This document shows positions 1 to 7,576 of a DNA stretch of 22,495 bases, one piece after another. Numbering within the stretch: the first letter of the stretch is position 1; each line of letters opens with the position of its first letter. The DNA is from Firmicutes bacterium CAG:460 (lineage in GTDB: Bacteria > Bacillota_I > Bacilli_A > RF39 > UBA660), in contig FR899747.1 in NCBI GenBank assembly GCA_000437355.1, forward strand, positions 1-22,495, given 5' to 3'. Under the pieces are notes generated by a model. It did no database searches. It had not been told where the DNA came from and saw only the letters and a program-made list of their open reading frames with translations. Both the position numbers and the translations under genes were made by a program.

Positions 1-15
1 AATTTTTAATAGCCA

Positions 16-44
16 TTGACACGCACTAAAAAATATGCTAATAT
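16..44 (+). promoter_or_regulatory. strong sigma-A promoter for leader RNA / tkt
   Basis: A perfect -35 TTGACA (16-21) is followed by a 17-base spacer and -10 TAATAT (39-44). The spacer ends in TGC, giving an extended -10. Transcription should begin near 51. This is one of the strongest promoters in the window and lies about 200 bases upstream of the tkt start, so it drives a long leader or a separate RNA. Confidence 0.85.
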
Positions 45-50
45 TAAGTC

Positions 51-190
51 ATTAGGAAAGATGGTAGAGCATTTTTATACGATAGTTAAGCGATTAACGG
101 TCAGAATTTGTGCGAGTTGGTGTGATAAGTGCCACTCGGGGGTATGTGACGGACTGCTCCATATGAGGATCGTGACGACGGTTCTTTTTA
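51..190 (+). ncRNA. unidentified structured RNA (leader/attenuator or small RNA)
   Basis: The stretch lies between a near-consensus promoter and an intrinsic terminator, and it is more GC-rich than its surroundings. Visible helices are a hairpin with a GCGA tetraloop (GTTAA 85-89 / TTAAC 94-98), a hairpin closed by CGAGT / ACTCG at about 113-138 with inner GGT/GCC pairs, and a possible long-range closing helix GAGCA (67-71) / TGCTC (155-159) that can add ATG (61-63) / CAT (160-162). No convincing tkt promoter lies after the terminator, so tkt may be reached by read-through, as in a riboswitch or attenuator. It could equally be an independent small RNA. I compared it by eye with TPP, lysine, cobalamin, ZTP, T-box, 6S, tmRNA, SRP and RNase P RNA signatures and recognised none. 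Confidence 0.6.
165..190 (+). terminator. intrinsic terminator of the tkt leader RNA
   Basis: A nine-pair stem (165-173 with 178-186, including G.U pairs) closes a GACG tetraloop and runs into TTTTTATTTT. It ends the leader RNA about 60 bases before tkt. The 5' arm includes ATCGT (169-173), which could alternatively pair with ACGAT at 80-84, a possible antiterminator pairing. Confidence 0.65.
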
Positions 191-248
191 TTTTGCATTT
201 TTTATTATTTTATGATATGATTTTATTATCATACGAGGAGTGGTAAAA

Positions 249-2249
249 ATGAGTAAGATGGATTATTTAGCTATTAATAGTATTAAAATGTTAGCATTAG
301 ATATGATAAATAAGGCTGGAAGTGGGCATCCTGGGATAGTTTTAGGAGCTGCACCGATTATTTATGCTTTATATAAGGAACATTTAGATGTAATTCCAAG
401 TAATCCTAATTGGATAAATAGAGATAGATTTGTTATGTCTGCAGGTCATGGTTCTGCTTTGTTATATTCTTGTCTTTATCATATGGGATATAATATTGAG
501 GTTGAAGAACTTAAACATTTTCGACAAATTAGTAGCTTAACGCCGGGACATCCTGAGGTTAAAGTTACTCCAGGGGTAGATGTGTCAACTGGTCCTTTAG
601 GTCAAGGGGTAGGTATGGCTGTTGGAATGGCTCTTTCAGAAAGATATTTAAATTCAATTGTAAAAATTGAAGATAAAAACTCTAGTTTAATTGATTACTA
701 TACATATTGTTTATGTGGTGATGGTGACTTAATGGAAGGAGTTAGTTACGAAGCTTTAAGTTTTGCAAGTACTCAAAATTTAAATAAATTAATACTTTTA
801 TATGATAAAAATAATGTTTCATTAGATAGTGATACTAAAAAAACATTTACAGAAGATATTGAAATTCGTTTTGAAGCTTTGGACTTTAATATTATAAATG
901 TTAAAAATGGAGGAGATTATAAAGAAATATCTAAAGCTATAAAACAAGCTAAGAAGTCTAGTAGACCATCAATTATTATTTGTAATACTACGATTGGCAA
1001 AGATTCTAAGTTGGAAGGAACAAATACTGTTCATGGTAAACCTTTAGATAGTGAAGATTTAGCTAATATAAGAAATAAATATAAAATAACTAATGAGGCA
1101 TTTGAAGTAAGTAAAGAAGTTTTAGATTATTTACAAAACTATGTTAATAAGAGAGTTTCTAAAAAATATTTAGAATGGCAAGAAGAATATACTAATATAA
1201 AAGAAGAAAATAGTAATTTACATGCTTTAGTAAATTTATTAGAAAGAAATGCTTTTGTAATTGATTTTGATGATACTAAATTTAAAATAAGTGATGAATA
1301 TAGGGAAACTTTAAGAGAGTCAAATCATAAGATTATGAATTTTATATCACCGAAAAGTCCATTTTTCCTAGGTGGTTCTGCAGACCTTTCATCATCTTGT
1401 AAAACTAATTTAGATAAATCAACTATTCAAAGTGAAGAAAACCCAGTTGGTAAAAATATTTATTTTGGGGTTAGAGAACATGCAATGGGAGCAATATTAA
1501 ATGGTATGGCTTTATCTAATTTAAAAGTCTTTGGTTCAACATTTTTATCTTTTAGTGATTACTTGAAACCTGCGATAAGAATGTCTGCTTTAATGAATTT
1601 ACCTGTTACTTATATTTTTACTCATGATTCTGTGTATGTTGGTCAAGATGGTCCAACACATGAACCTGTTGAACAACTCTCTATGCTTAGAACTATACCT
1701 AACTTTATAACATTTAGACCAGCAGATATAAATGAAATAATGGGTTCTTGGGAATATATTTTGAAAAATAATTGCCCAACAGCATTAGTTATAAGTAAAG
1801 AAGAGAGAAGTAAACAAAAAAATACAAATGCTAAGTTTGTTAAATATGGAGCTTATATGGTTCGAAAAGAAAAGTATCATTTAGATGGAATTATTATTGC
1901 TACTGGTCAAGAACTAGAAATGGCAATTGATATATCTCGTGAATTATTTACAATGGGTATAGATACTAGAGTAGTTTCAATGCCAAGTATGGAATTATTC
2001 TTAAAACAAAATCCTAAGTATGAAGAACAATTATTACCAAAAGATGTACCAACATTTGTAATTGAGGCTGGTTCAAGTTTGATTTGGAATAGATTTGCTA
2101 GTAAACCAGAATATATCTTTGGAGTTAATAAGTTTGGAATGAGTGGTAAAACTGAAGATATTGTTAAATATTTAAAGATAGATAAAACAACAATTTTAGA
2201 ACATATTGCAAATATTTTGAAAAAAGATGATATTATCGACATAATCTGA
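249..2249 (+). CDS. tkt: transketolase
   Basis: Thiamine-diphosphate enzyme of the non-oxidative pentose phosphate pathway, moving two-carbon ketol units between sugar phosphates. The 666-residue length is normal for the family. The N-terminal domain has the substrate/cofactor histidine in SGHPG (His27), the GPLGQG loop, and the TPP/metal motif GDGDLMEG followed by YDKNNVSL. The middle pyrimidine-binding domain has VREHAMG with the catalytic Glu, and the conserved segment VGQDGPTHEPVEQL. The C-terminal domain is complete. A GTG at 240 opens the frame further, but ATG 249 is preferred because GAGGAG (235-240) sits eight bases before it. The stop is TGA. sirA and yneF follow, the same order as in Bacillus subtilis. 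Expression may be controlled by the leader RNA upstream. Confidence 0.97.
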   Translation: MSKMDYLAINSIKMLALDMINKAGSGHPGIVLGAAPIIYALYKEHLDVIPSNPNWINRDRFVMSAGHGSALLYSCLYHMGYNIEVEELKHFRQISSLTPGHPEVKVTPGVDVSTGPLGQGVGMAVGMALSERYLNSIVKIEDKNSSLIDYYTYCLCGDGDLMEGVSYEALSFASTQNLNKLILLYDKNNVSLDSDTKKTFTEDIEIRFEALDFNIINVKNGGDYKEISKAIKQAKKSSRPSIIICNTTIGKDSKLEGTNTVHGKPLDSEDLANIRNKYKITNEAFEVSKEVLDYLQNYVNKRVSKKYLEWQEEYTNIKEENSNLHALVNLLERNAFVIDFDDTKFKISDEYRETLRESNHKIMNFISPKSPFFLGGSADLSSSCKTNLDKSTIQSEENPVGKNIYFGVREHAMGAILNGMALSNLKVFGSTFLSFSDYLKPAIRMSALMNLPVTYIFTHDSVYVGQDGPTHEPVEQLSMLRTIPNFITFRPADINEIMGSWEYILKNNCPTALVISKEERSKQKNTNAKFVKYGAYMVRKEKYHLDGIIIATGQELEMAIDISRELFTMGIDTRVVSMPSMELFLKQNPKYEEQLLPKDVPTFVIEAGSSLIWNRFASKPEYIFGVNKFGMSGKTEDIVKYLKIDKTTILEHIANILKKDDIIDII

Positions 2250-2269
2250 CAAATTAATCGAAGTCTTTG

Positions 2270-2278
2270 TGTTATTAT
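2270..2278 (+). promoter_or_regulatory. possible extended -10 promoter for sirA
   Basis: TGT followed by TATTAT (2273-2278) forms an extended -10 just before the sirA ribosome binding site. No good -35 lies at the right distance (the CTGACA at 2246-2251 is 21 bases away), so this is tentative; sirA may simply be read through from tkt. Confidence 0.35.
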
Positions 2279-2294
2279 AGTTTTGGGTGATAAC

Positions 2295-2711
2295 ATGAGG
2301 ACTTTTTATATTTTTAGAATTAACAAAGAAATGGGGATACTTCTTAAGGATAGTCCATATAATTTATTTAAATCTTTAGAAGATATTTATCTACTTGATA
2401 AAACAAGTATTGGGATAGGAAAAGATTTACTTGACCAAATAATTGTACCAATAGATAAGTTAAAATATAATAAATTAATATATGAACTTAATAAAGATAA
2501 TGATTTTTATATGAAAACTGGAGATACTCATAAAGTAGTAAATAAATATCGTAAGGAAGAAACAACAATAACTGTTAAAAATAGTCATATCTTACTTAAA
2601 ACTAATATAATTAATAGAGATATAAAGAAATTTTTGCCAATTACAGAAGCTTTTGCTTGTGATTTTCAAAATAAAGACTATTTCTGGCTTGAAGAACTTA
2701 TTTATTTATAG
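2295..2711 (+). CDS. sirA: SirA-like sporulation inhibitor of replication
   Basis: A 138-residue protein resembling SirA (YneE), which in B. subtilis binds DnaA domain I and blocks new rounds of replication at the onset of sporulation. Visible similarity: an N-terminal F/Y-Y-x-F-x-I-N-K-E segment followed by a short helix with LF, and a C-terminal block ACDFQNKDYFWLEEL matching the SirA ending of the type AFDFNSKRYGWL. Length matches the family (about 140-150). Position strongly supports the call: tkt-sirA-yneF is the B. subtilis order. The start is ATG 2295 because GGGTGAT (2285-2291) immediately precedes it; a TTG at 2283 has no site. Similarity is recalled by eye, and the central region is divergent. 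Whether this organism sporulates cannot be told from here. Confidence 0.8.
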   Translation: MRTFYIFRINKEMGILLKDSPYNLFKSLEDIYLLDKTSIGIGKDLLDQIIVPIDKLKYNKLIYELNKDNDFYMKTGDTHKVVNKYRKEETTITVKNSHILLKTNIINRDIKKFLPITEAFACDFQNKDYFWLEELIYL

Positions 2712-2740
2712 TAAAATAGATATATAAAGGAGATAATTTT

Positions 2741-2950
2741 ATGGGTAAATTAATATTATATTTAGTAATTGGTATTGTTATTGGACTTGTTATTGGATTT
2801 TTTGTAGCTAGAGCTTTAATGAAAAAAACTTTAGAAAAAAATCCACCGATAAATGAAAAGATGATTGAAGCAATGATGTCTTCAATGGGAAGAAAGCCAA
2901 GTCAAAAACAAGTAAAGCAAGTTATGCAACAAATGAATAGATTTAAGTAA
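2741..2950 (+). CDS. yneF: YneF family (UPF0154) small membrane protein
   Basis: A 69-residue protein with one N-terminal membrane helix (about residues 4-24, rich in I, V, L and G), then a basic cytoplasmic part with the family's characteristic KNPPINEKMIEAMMSSMGRK segment, ending in a helical MGRKPSQKQVKQVMQQM region. This is the conserved UPF0154/YneF pattern; the molecular function is unknown. AAGGAGA lies just before the ATG. It is third in the tkt-sirA-yneF cluster, and a terminator whose stem starts inside its last codons ends the unit. Confidence 0.9.
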   Translation: MGKLILYLVIGIVIGLVIGFFVARALMKKTLEKNPPINEKMIEAMMSSMGRKPSQKQVKQVMQQMNRFK

Positions 2951-2968
2951 AATTAAGTCTATTTTTTT
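2936..2968 (+). terminator. terminator of the tkt-sirA-yneF unit
   Basis: An 11-pair stem (2936-2946 with 2953-2963, one G.U pair) with a six-base loop, followed by a T-run to 2968. The 5' arm overlaps the last codons of yneF and the loop contains most of its stop codon, a compact arrangement seen several times in this window. Confidence 0.8.
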
Positions 2969-2987
2969 AAAAGTTTTAGAAAATATA

Positions 2988-3016
2988 TTTACATTTTTAA
3001 TATATTTTGGTAATAT
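2988..3016 (+). promoter_or_regulatory. promoter of the acidic membrane protein gene
   Basis: TTTACA (2988-2993), a 17-base spacer and TAATAT (3011-3016), with TGG forming an extended -10. A near-identical TGGTAATATT element precedes ftsW (11767-11776). Confidence 0.75.
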
Positions 3017-3049
3017 TTAATATATAAGAATAAAGAGGTGTATTATATT

Positions 3050-3811
3050 ATGAAAGATTTCATATATGGATTATATCAAAATGATAATTTTACTTTGATT
3101 TTAGTTATTGCGTTAGTGGTTTTAATTATTGCTTTTGTGTTAGTTTATTTCTTTGGAAAGAAAGACCAAAAGTTAGAAGAAACTAAAAGATTACAAAAAA
3201 TAGAATTAGATGCTTTTAAGAAAGCGGAAGAAAAACCTGAAAAGGTGGAAGTTACTAAAGAAGAGGTTAAAGAAAATGTTCCTGAAGTAAGTAATGAGGT
3301 AACTGTTACTGAGTTTGTTCCTGAAGAAAAAGAAGAAAGTGAAGAAATTGAGTTACCACAAGTAAAAGAAGAGGTTAAACCGATTTTCAAAGATACTGAT
3401 GAAGAAAAAAATCCAATTAGTATTGATGAACTTCCTAAGGAAGAAGTTAAACCAATTTTTGATAATAATGAAGAAGATAAAAAGTTAGAAAATGATTTAA
3501 GTTCTCTTGAAAGTATTAAAAATGAATTTAATAGTATCGATATTCCTGAAGTAAAAGAAGAAAAGCCTATATTTAAACCTAGTCCACAAATATTTAGCTC
3601 AGTGTTCGTTGATAAAAAGGAAGAAAATATAGTAAGTAATAATGAAGAAATAAGTACTACAAAAATAGAAAAAGAAGAAGTTAAACCAACTAATAATAAG
3701 ATGTTTTCTATTATAGACGATGAAGATGAAGAAGTTGAACTTCCTTCATTAAAAACAGAAGAAGAAAGTAAAATAGATAATTTAAATGGAGAAGTATATG
3801 AAATTAAATAG
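3050..3811 (+). CDS. N-terminally anchored acidic protein with EEVKPIF repeats
   Basis: No family recognised. 253 residues: a short extracytoplasmic N-terminus, one membrane helix (about 14-35), then about 215 residues of highly charged, Glu/Lys-rich, low-complexity sequence, probably cytoplasmic and largely disordered. A short motif recurs: EEVKPIFKD, EEVKPIFDN, EEKPIFKPS and EEVKPTNNK. The topology (single anchor, long charged linker) recalls ZipA- or EzrA-like scaffold tethers only in architecture; no homology is claimed. The start is ATG 3050, nine bases after AGAGGTG; an in-frame GTG at 3038 overlaps that site and is less likely. It is a monocistronic unit with its own promoter and a terminator overlapping its stop codon, though csaA just downstream has no other visible promoter. 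Confidence 0.8.
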   Translation: MKDFIYGLYQNDNFTLILVIALVVLIIAFVLVYFFGKKDQKLEETKRLQKIELDAFKKAEEKPEKVEVTKEEVKENVPEVSNEVTVTEFVPEEKEESEEIELPQVKEEVKPIFKDTDEEKNPISIDELPKEEVKPIFDNNEEDKKLENDLSSLESIKNEFNSIDIPEVKEEKPIFKPSPQIFSSVFVDKKEENIVSNNEEISTTKIEKEEVKPTNNKMFSIIDDEDEEVELPSLKTEEESKIDNLNGEVYEIK

Positions 3812-3830
3812 AGCTTAGCTCTATTTTTTT
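3806..3830 (+). terminator. intrinsic terminator overlapping a stop codon
   Basis: A perfect nine-pair stem (3806-3814 with 3818-3826) with a TTA loop, followed by more T residues. The 5' arm contains the TAG stop of the acidic protein. The csaA ribosome binding site GGAGG begins directly after at 3831, so read-through or an internal start is needed for csaA. Confidence 0.8.
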
Positions 3831-3839
3831 GGAGGTTTT

Positions 3840-4169
3840 ATGGCAAGTATAGAAGATTTTGTAAAATTAGATATTAGAGTAGGAACGATTATAAATGCTG
3901 AAGATTTTCCTAAAGCAAAAAGACCAGCTTATAAGTTAACAATTGATTTTGGAAATGAGTTAGGTATAAAAAAATCATCAGCACAAATTACTGAACAATA
4001 TAAAAAAGAAGATTTAATTGGCATGCAAATTATGGCTGTAGTTAATTTTCCACCAAGACAAGTTGCAGACTTTATGAGTGAAGTTTTAGTACTTGGAACA
4101 TATAGTGATGGAGGAGTAGTTTTAATAACTCCACAAAAAAAGATTGCTAATGGGGATAAATTAGGTTAA
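3840..4169 (+). CDS. csaA: CsaA, tRNA-binding-domain chaperone-like protein
   Basis: 109 residues, essentially the length of B. subtilis CsaA, a single OB-fold 'tRNA-binding' (EMAP II/Trbp111-like) domain that forms dimers and has been linked to protein export and tRNA binding. Characteristic segments are present in order: FVKLDIRVGTI at the N-terminus, KLTIDFG, GIKKSSAQIT, the core VVNFPPRQVADFMSEVLVLG, and VVLITPQ near the end. GGAGG is spaced five bases from the ATG. It lies immediately after the terminator of the upstream gene, with no recognisable promoter of its own. Confidence 0.95.
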   Translation: MASIEDFVKLDIRVGTIINAEDFPKAKRPAYKLTIDFGNELGIKKSSAQITEQYKKEDLIGMQIMAVVNFPPRQVADFMSEVLVLGTYSDGGVVLITPQKKIANGDKLG

Positions 4170-4199
4170 AATAGTAAGTAAACGAAAGGAAGTTTATTT

Positions 4200-4415
4200 A
4201 TGAAACATAGTGCAAGATTTTATTTTATTACGTTATGTATTAGTTTAATTGTTTTAATTATTGAAGTTTTATTTAAAATAAAAGGTGTTGTTGGACTTAT
4301 TCTTTGTTTAGCAAGTGTATATTTTGTTATTGGTTTAATAATTAAATTATTAAGAGTAGCTGAAATAATTGATGATAATTTGTTGGAGAAGATAGATATC
4401 TTATTTTTCTTATGA
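4200..4415 (+). CDS. two-helix small membrane protein
   Basis: Function not recognised. 71 residues with two predicted membrane helices (about 8-25 and 29-50) separated by a very short KGV turn, followed by a short cytoplasmic tail ending in a hydrophobic FFL. AAAGGAAG precedes the ATG. Its TGA stop overlaps the ATG of the radical SAM gene in an ATGA arrangement, so the two are translationally coupled and probably act in the same process, for example as a membrane partner or substrate carrier. That link is inferred from coupling only. Confidence 0.75.
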   Translation: MKHSARFYFITLCISLIVLIIEVLFKIKGVVGLILCLASVYFVIGLIIKLLRVAEIIDDNLLEKIDILFFL

Positions 4416-5197
4416 GTTTAAAAAAAGTTTATATTGAAATTACTAATAATTGTAATTTAAATTGTTCTTTTTGTATACATAATAAAAGAGAAGCTAAGTA
4501 TATGAGTATGAATGAATTTAAAATTATTTTAAGTAAATTAAAGGGACATACAAAGTACCTTTATTTTCATGTGCTCGGTGAACCATTAACACATCCATTA
4601 ATAAATGAATTTATTAATGAAGCTAGTAAGGATTTTTATGTAAATATTACAACAAATGGATATTTTATAGATAAAATAATTAATAATAAAAATATTCGTC
4701 AAATAAATATTTCTTTACATAGTGGGGTTGGTAATATAGATAATTATATTAAAAAAATATTTTCTTTTAGTGATATTTTAAAGAAAAATACTTATATAAA
4801 TTATAGATTATGGTTAGGTAGTAATAAGAAAATAATTGAAAAATTAGAAGAAAAATATAATGTTAAAATTGATAAAAGTAGAAAACTAGAAGAAAATGTT
4901 TTTGTAGATATAGACGAGGAATTTGAGTGGCCAGATGTAAATAATAATATTTATAAAACTAGTGGTAAATGTTATGGAATAAGGGACCATGTAGGAATAT
5001 TAGTAGATGGAAGTGTTGTTCCTTGTTGTTTAGATGGTAATGGTTCTATAAAATTAGGTAATATATTTGAAAGTAGTTTGGATAGTATTTTAAATAGTAA
5101 GAGAGCTTTAAAAATGGTGGAAGGTTTTAAGAATAAAAAATTAGAAGAAGAGTTATGTAAGCATTGTGGTTTTATTGAAAAAATTAATAAAAATTGA
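4412..5197 (+). CDS. radical SAM protein with SPASM/twitch-like C-terminus
   Basis: 261 residues. The N-terminus carries the canonical CxxxCxxC [4Fe-4S]/AdoMet motif (Cys14, Cys18, Cys21 in NNCNLNCSFC), followed by GEPLTHP (the GGEP-like motif) and NITTNGY. The C-terminal part has Cys187, the pair Cys205-Cys206 in VVPCCLDG, a GNIFESSLDSILNS segment typical of SPASM domains, and Cys249/Cys252 in CKHC, enough for an auxiliary iron-sulfur cluster. SPASM enzymes mature peptides or act as dehydrogenases and epimerases; the substrate here is unknown. No precursor peptide is evident nearby other than, conceivably, the coupled 71-residue membrane protein. There is no separate ribosome binding site; translation is coupled to the upstream gene. 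Confidence 0.85.
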   Translation: MSLKKVYIEITNNCNLNCSFCIHNKREAKYMSMNEFKIILSKLKGHTKYLYFHVLGEPLTHPLINEFINEASKDFYVNITTNGYFIDKIINNKNIRQINISLHSGVGNIDNYIKKIFSFSDILKKNTYINYRLWLGSNKKIIEKLEEKYNVKIDKSRKLEENVFVDIDEEFEWPDVNNNIYKTSGKCYGIRDHVGILVDGSVVPCCLDGNGSIKLGNIFESSLDSILNSKRALKMVEGFKNKKLEEELCKHCGFIEKINKN

Positions 5198-5221
5198 TAT
5201 GATATAAATGGAGGTATAAAT

Positions 5222-6310
5222 ATGTTTTGTAAAAATGAAGATGCAATATATTTAGAAAAAAATGAAAGTGATTTCAGAGCCCCTTTTTCAAGGGATGTTG
5301 ATAGAATTTTATATTCTTTAGCATTTCAAAGATATATGGATAAAACACAAGTTTTTTCTTTTAAAGAAAATGATCATTTAACCAAAAGAATGATACATGT
5401 TTTATATGTAAGTAAAATTGCTAGAACGATTGGAAGGGCTTTAGGGTTAAATGAAGATTTAATTGAAGCTGGAGCTTTAGGGCATGATTTAGGACATACT
5501 CCTTTTGGTCATGTTGGTGAGGCAATTTTAAATGAAATAAGTCTTAAGGCGGGATGTGGTTATTTTAATCATAATGTTCATAGTGTTAGACTTTTAATGA
5601 ATATAGAAAATTATGGTAAGGGTAAAAATATTACTTTACAAACATTAGATGCTATTTTATGCCATAATGGAGAACTTGTGCAAGGTTTATATAAACCAGT
5701 TAATAAAACAAAGGAAGAATTTTTAGCTGAATATGAAAATACTTATAAAGATAAGGATGAATGTAAAAGGTTAATTCCAATGACTTTAGAAGGCTGTGTA
5801 GTAAGAATTAGTGATTTGATAGCTTATTTAGGTCGTGATATAGATGATGCTGTTAGAATGAATTTATTAACCTGGGAAGATGTTCCAAAAAGTGTAACTG
5901 ATGTACTAGGTAAAAGTAATAAAGAAATAGTTAATAGTATAATTCTTGATGTAATAAATGAAAGTAAAGATAAAAATTATATTAAATTAAGTAATAAAGT
6001 TTATGAAGCAATTAAAAATCTAAAGAATTTTAACTATGAAAACATTTATAATAATGCATATACTAAAGAGGAAAAAAATTTACTACATGTAATGATTAAT
6101 ACTTTGTATAATACTTACTTAAATGATTTAAAAACTAATAATAAAGATAGTAATATAATTAAATCTTATTTATCAAATATGAGTGATGAATATAAAAATA
6201 ATAGTAATGAGCGAATTGTAATAGATTATATAGCAGGTATGACTGATGATTATACTTTAAAAGAATATAATAAAATTTTAAAAAGTAAGCATACTAGTAT
6301 CGAGGTGTGA
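5222..6310 (+). CDS. dgt: HD-domain deoxynucleoside triphosphate triphosphohydrolase (dGTPase-like)
   Basis: 362 residues. Family hallmarks are visible: an N-terminal FSRDVDRILYSLAFQR segment with KTQV (substrate-pocket region of dGTPases), His59 (RMIHVLYVS, the first HD metal ligand), the signature GHDLGHTPFGH with His88-Asp89, a later His in FNHNVHS, and the fourth metal ligand Asp in VVRISDLIAYLGRDIDDA. These enzymes hydrolyse dNTPs to deoxynucleoside and tripolyphosphate, trimming dNTP pools or defending against phage; substrate preference cannot be read from sequence. GGAGGT precedes ATG 5222. The end overlaps the ribosome binding site of the next gene, indicating one transcript with ymfF and ymfH. 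Confidence 0.9.
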   Translation: MFCKNEDAIYLEKNESDFRAPFSRDVDRILYSLAFQRYMDKTQVFSFKENDHLTKRMIHVLYVSKIARTIGRALGLNEDLIEAGALGHDLGHTPFGHVGEAILNEISLKAGCGYFNHNVHSVRLLMNIENYGKGKNITLQTLDAILCHNGELVQGLYKPVNKTKEEFLAEYENTYKDKDECKRLIPMTLEGCVVRISDLIAYLGRDIDDAVRMNLLTWEDVPKSVTDVLGKSNKEIVNSIILDVINESKDKNYIKLSNKVYEAIKNLKNFNYENIYNNAYTKEEKNLLHVMINTLYNTYLNDLKTNNKDSNIIKSYLSNMSDEYKNNSNERIVIDYIAGMTDDYTLKEYNKILKSKHTSIEV

Positions 6311-6311
6311 A

Positions 6312-7571
6312 ATGAAATATAAAACATATAATTGTAATTCTTTTAATATTTATACTATTAAAACAGATAGATTTAAAACTAGTCATTTAGAAGTTATATT
6401 TAAAAATGTTTTGAAAAAAGAAGAAATAGGAACATATTCTTTTTTAGCTGATATGTTAAGTGAAGGATGTAAGAAGTATCCTAGAAAAAAAGACTTAATT
6501 ACAAGATTTGAAGAACTTTATAAGATAGTTATTTATGCATCAACTATGAGAGTGGGTAATGTAATTGATTTACATTTTTCTCTAGATTTTATAAATCCGG
6601 AGTATATAGAGGACGAAGGTTATATCGAAGATGTAATAAAGACTTTGTTTGAGGTGATTCTAAATCCAAATGTATGTAATGATGAATTTGATTTAAAAAC
6701 ATTTAATATAGTTAAAGAAAGATTAAGAAGAGAAATAAATTCTTTAAAAGAAAATCCTGTTAAACAAAGTATTAAAGAAGCTATTAAAACTATGGATAGT
6801 AATAGTCCAACCTCTTATGAAATACTTGGGACAATTGAAGAATTAGAAAATATTACACCAGCAAAACTTTATAATGCTTATAAAAGCTTAAGAAAGAATT
6901 TTAAAGTAGATGTATTTTTAATTGGTAATTTAGATATGGATAATGTTGCTAGTTTAATAAAGAAATATTTTAAAAATAGATATATTGTTAGTGATAATTT
7001 TGAAGTAATGGTTGATAATAAAGAGACTAAGAAAGTAAAAGTAAAGGCTATGAAAAGTGATAATATTCAAACTAATTTAGTTATGTTATTTAATTTGAAG
7101 AACTTAAGTGAATTAGAAAAAAATATAACTTTGAATTGCTTTAATTATTTGTATGGTAGTGGGGGACTTACTTCAAAGTTATATAAGAGTATTAGAGAAG
7201 AAAATAGTTTATGTTATGCAATTAATAGTATGTATTTAAAATATGATAAATTATTAATGGTACAAATATCTTTAGATAATTGTAATGTAAAAAAAGCAAT
7301 TAGTTTAGTTAAAAAAGAATTAAAAAGTATGCAAAATGGAAACTTTAGTGAAGAAGAAGTTAGGGATGCAATAAATAATATGGTTATTTCATTAGATATG
7401 TCTTTAGATAATAATATTGCTATTTTAAATAATTATGTTTTTAATATATATGATAAATTACCTTCAATAGAAGAAAGAAAAGAATATTTTAAAAAGTTAA
7501 CTAAAGAAGATATAGTAAATGTTTCTAAGAAAGTTAAGTTAAATACAATATTTACTTTAGAAGGGAGATAA
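6312..7571 (+). CDS. ymfF: YmfF-like M16 peptidase homologue (no zinc motif)
   Basis: 419 residues with the two-lobed M16 (insulinase-like) layout but no HxxEH zinc-binding motif; the corresponding position reads GTYSFLADMLSEGCKK. Conserved M16 C-lobe features such as LYGSGGLTSKLYKSIREENSLCYAI are present. It pairs with the following YmfH-like gene. In Bacilli this inactive/active pair (named YfmF/YfmH in some databases) has been connected with maturation of the 5-aminopentanol modification on EF-P, and related pairs (AlbE/AlbF, PqqF-type) process peptides. GAGGTG (6302-6307) lies in the end of dgt, and only one base separates the dgt stop from this ATG. Confidence 0.88.
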   Translation: MKYKTYNCNSFNIYTIKTDRFKTSHLEVIFKNVLKKEEIGTYSFLADMLSEGCKKYPRKKDLITRFEELYKIVIYASTMRVGNVIDLHFSLDFINPEYIEDEGYIEDVIKTLFEVILNPNVCNDEFDLKTFNIVKERLRREINSLKENPVKQSIKEAIKTMDSNSPTSYEILGTIEELENITPAKLYNAYKSLRKNFKVDVFLIGNLDMDNVASLIKKYFKNRYIVSDNFEVMVDNKETKKVKVKAMKSDNIQTNLVMLFNLKNLSELEKNITLNCFNYLYGSGGLTSKLYKSIREENSLCYAINSMYLKYDKLLMVQISLDNCNVKKAISLVKKELKSMQNGNFSEEEVRDAINNMVISLDMSLDNNIAILNNYVFNIYDKLPSIEERKEYFKKLTKEDIVNVSKKVKLNTIFTLEGR

Positions 7572-7576
7572 TTTAG

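Noticed and set aside
51..190. TPP riboswitch upstream of transketolase (a TPP enzyme)
   Set aside because: The CTGAGA and ACCTGATCTGG-type conserved segments of the TPP aptamer are absent.
16..246. 76-codon open frame across the tkt leader
   Set aside because: Starts inside the -35 box of a strong promoter, has no ribosome binding site, and covers hairpins and a terminator; it is better explained as a structured RNA.
1907..2296. 129-codon minus-strand open frame
   Set aside because: Antisense shadow of tkt with no binding site and no protein-like composition.
3145..3390. 81-codon Ser-rich minus-strand open frame
   Set aside because: Shadow of the Glu/Lys-rich repeats of the acidic protein.
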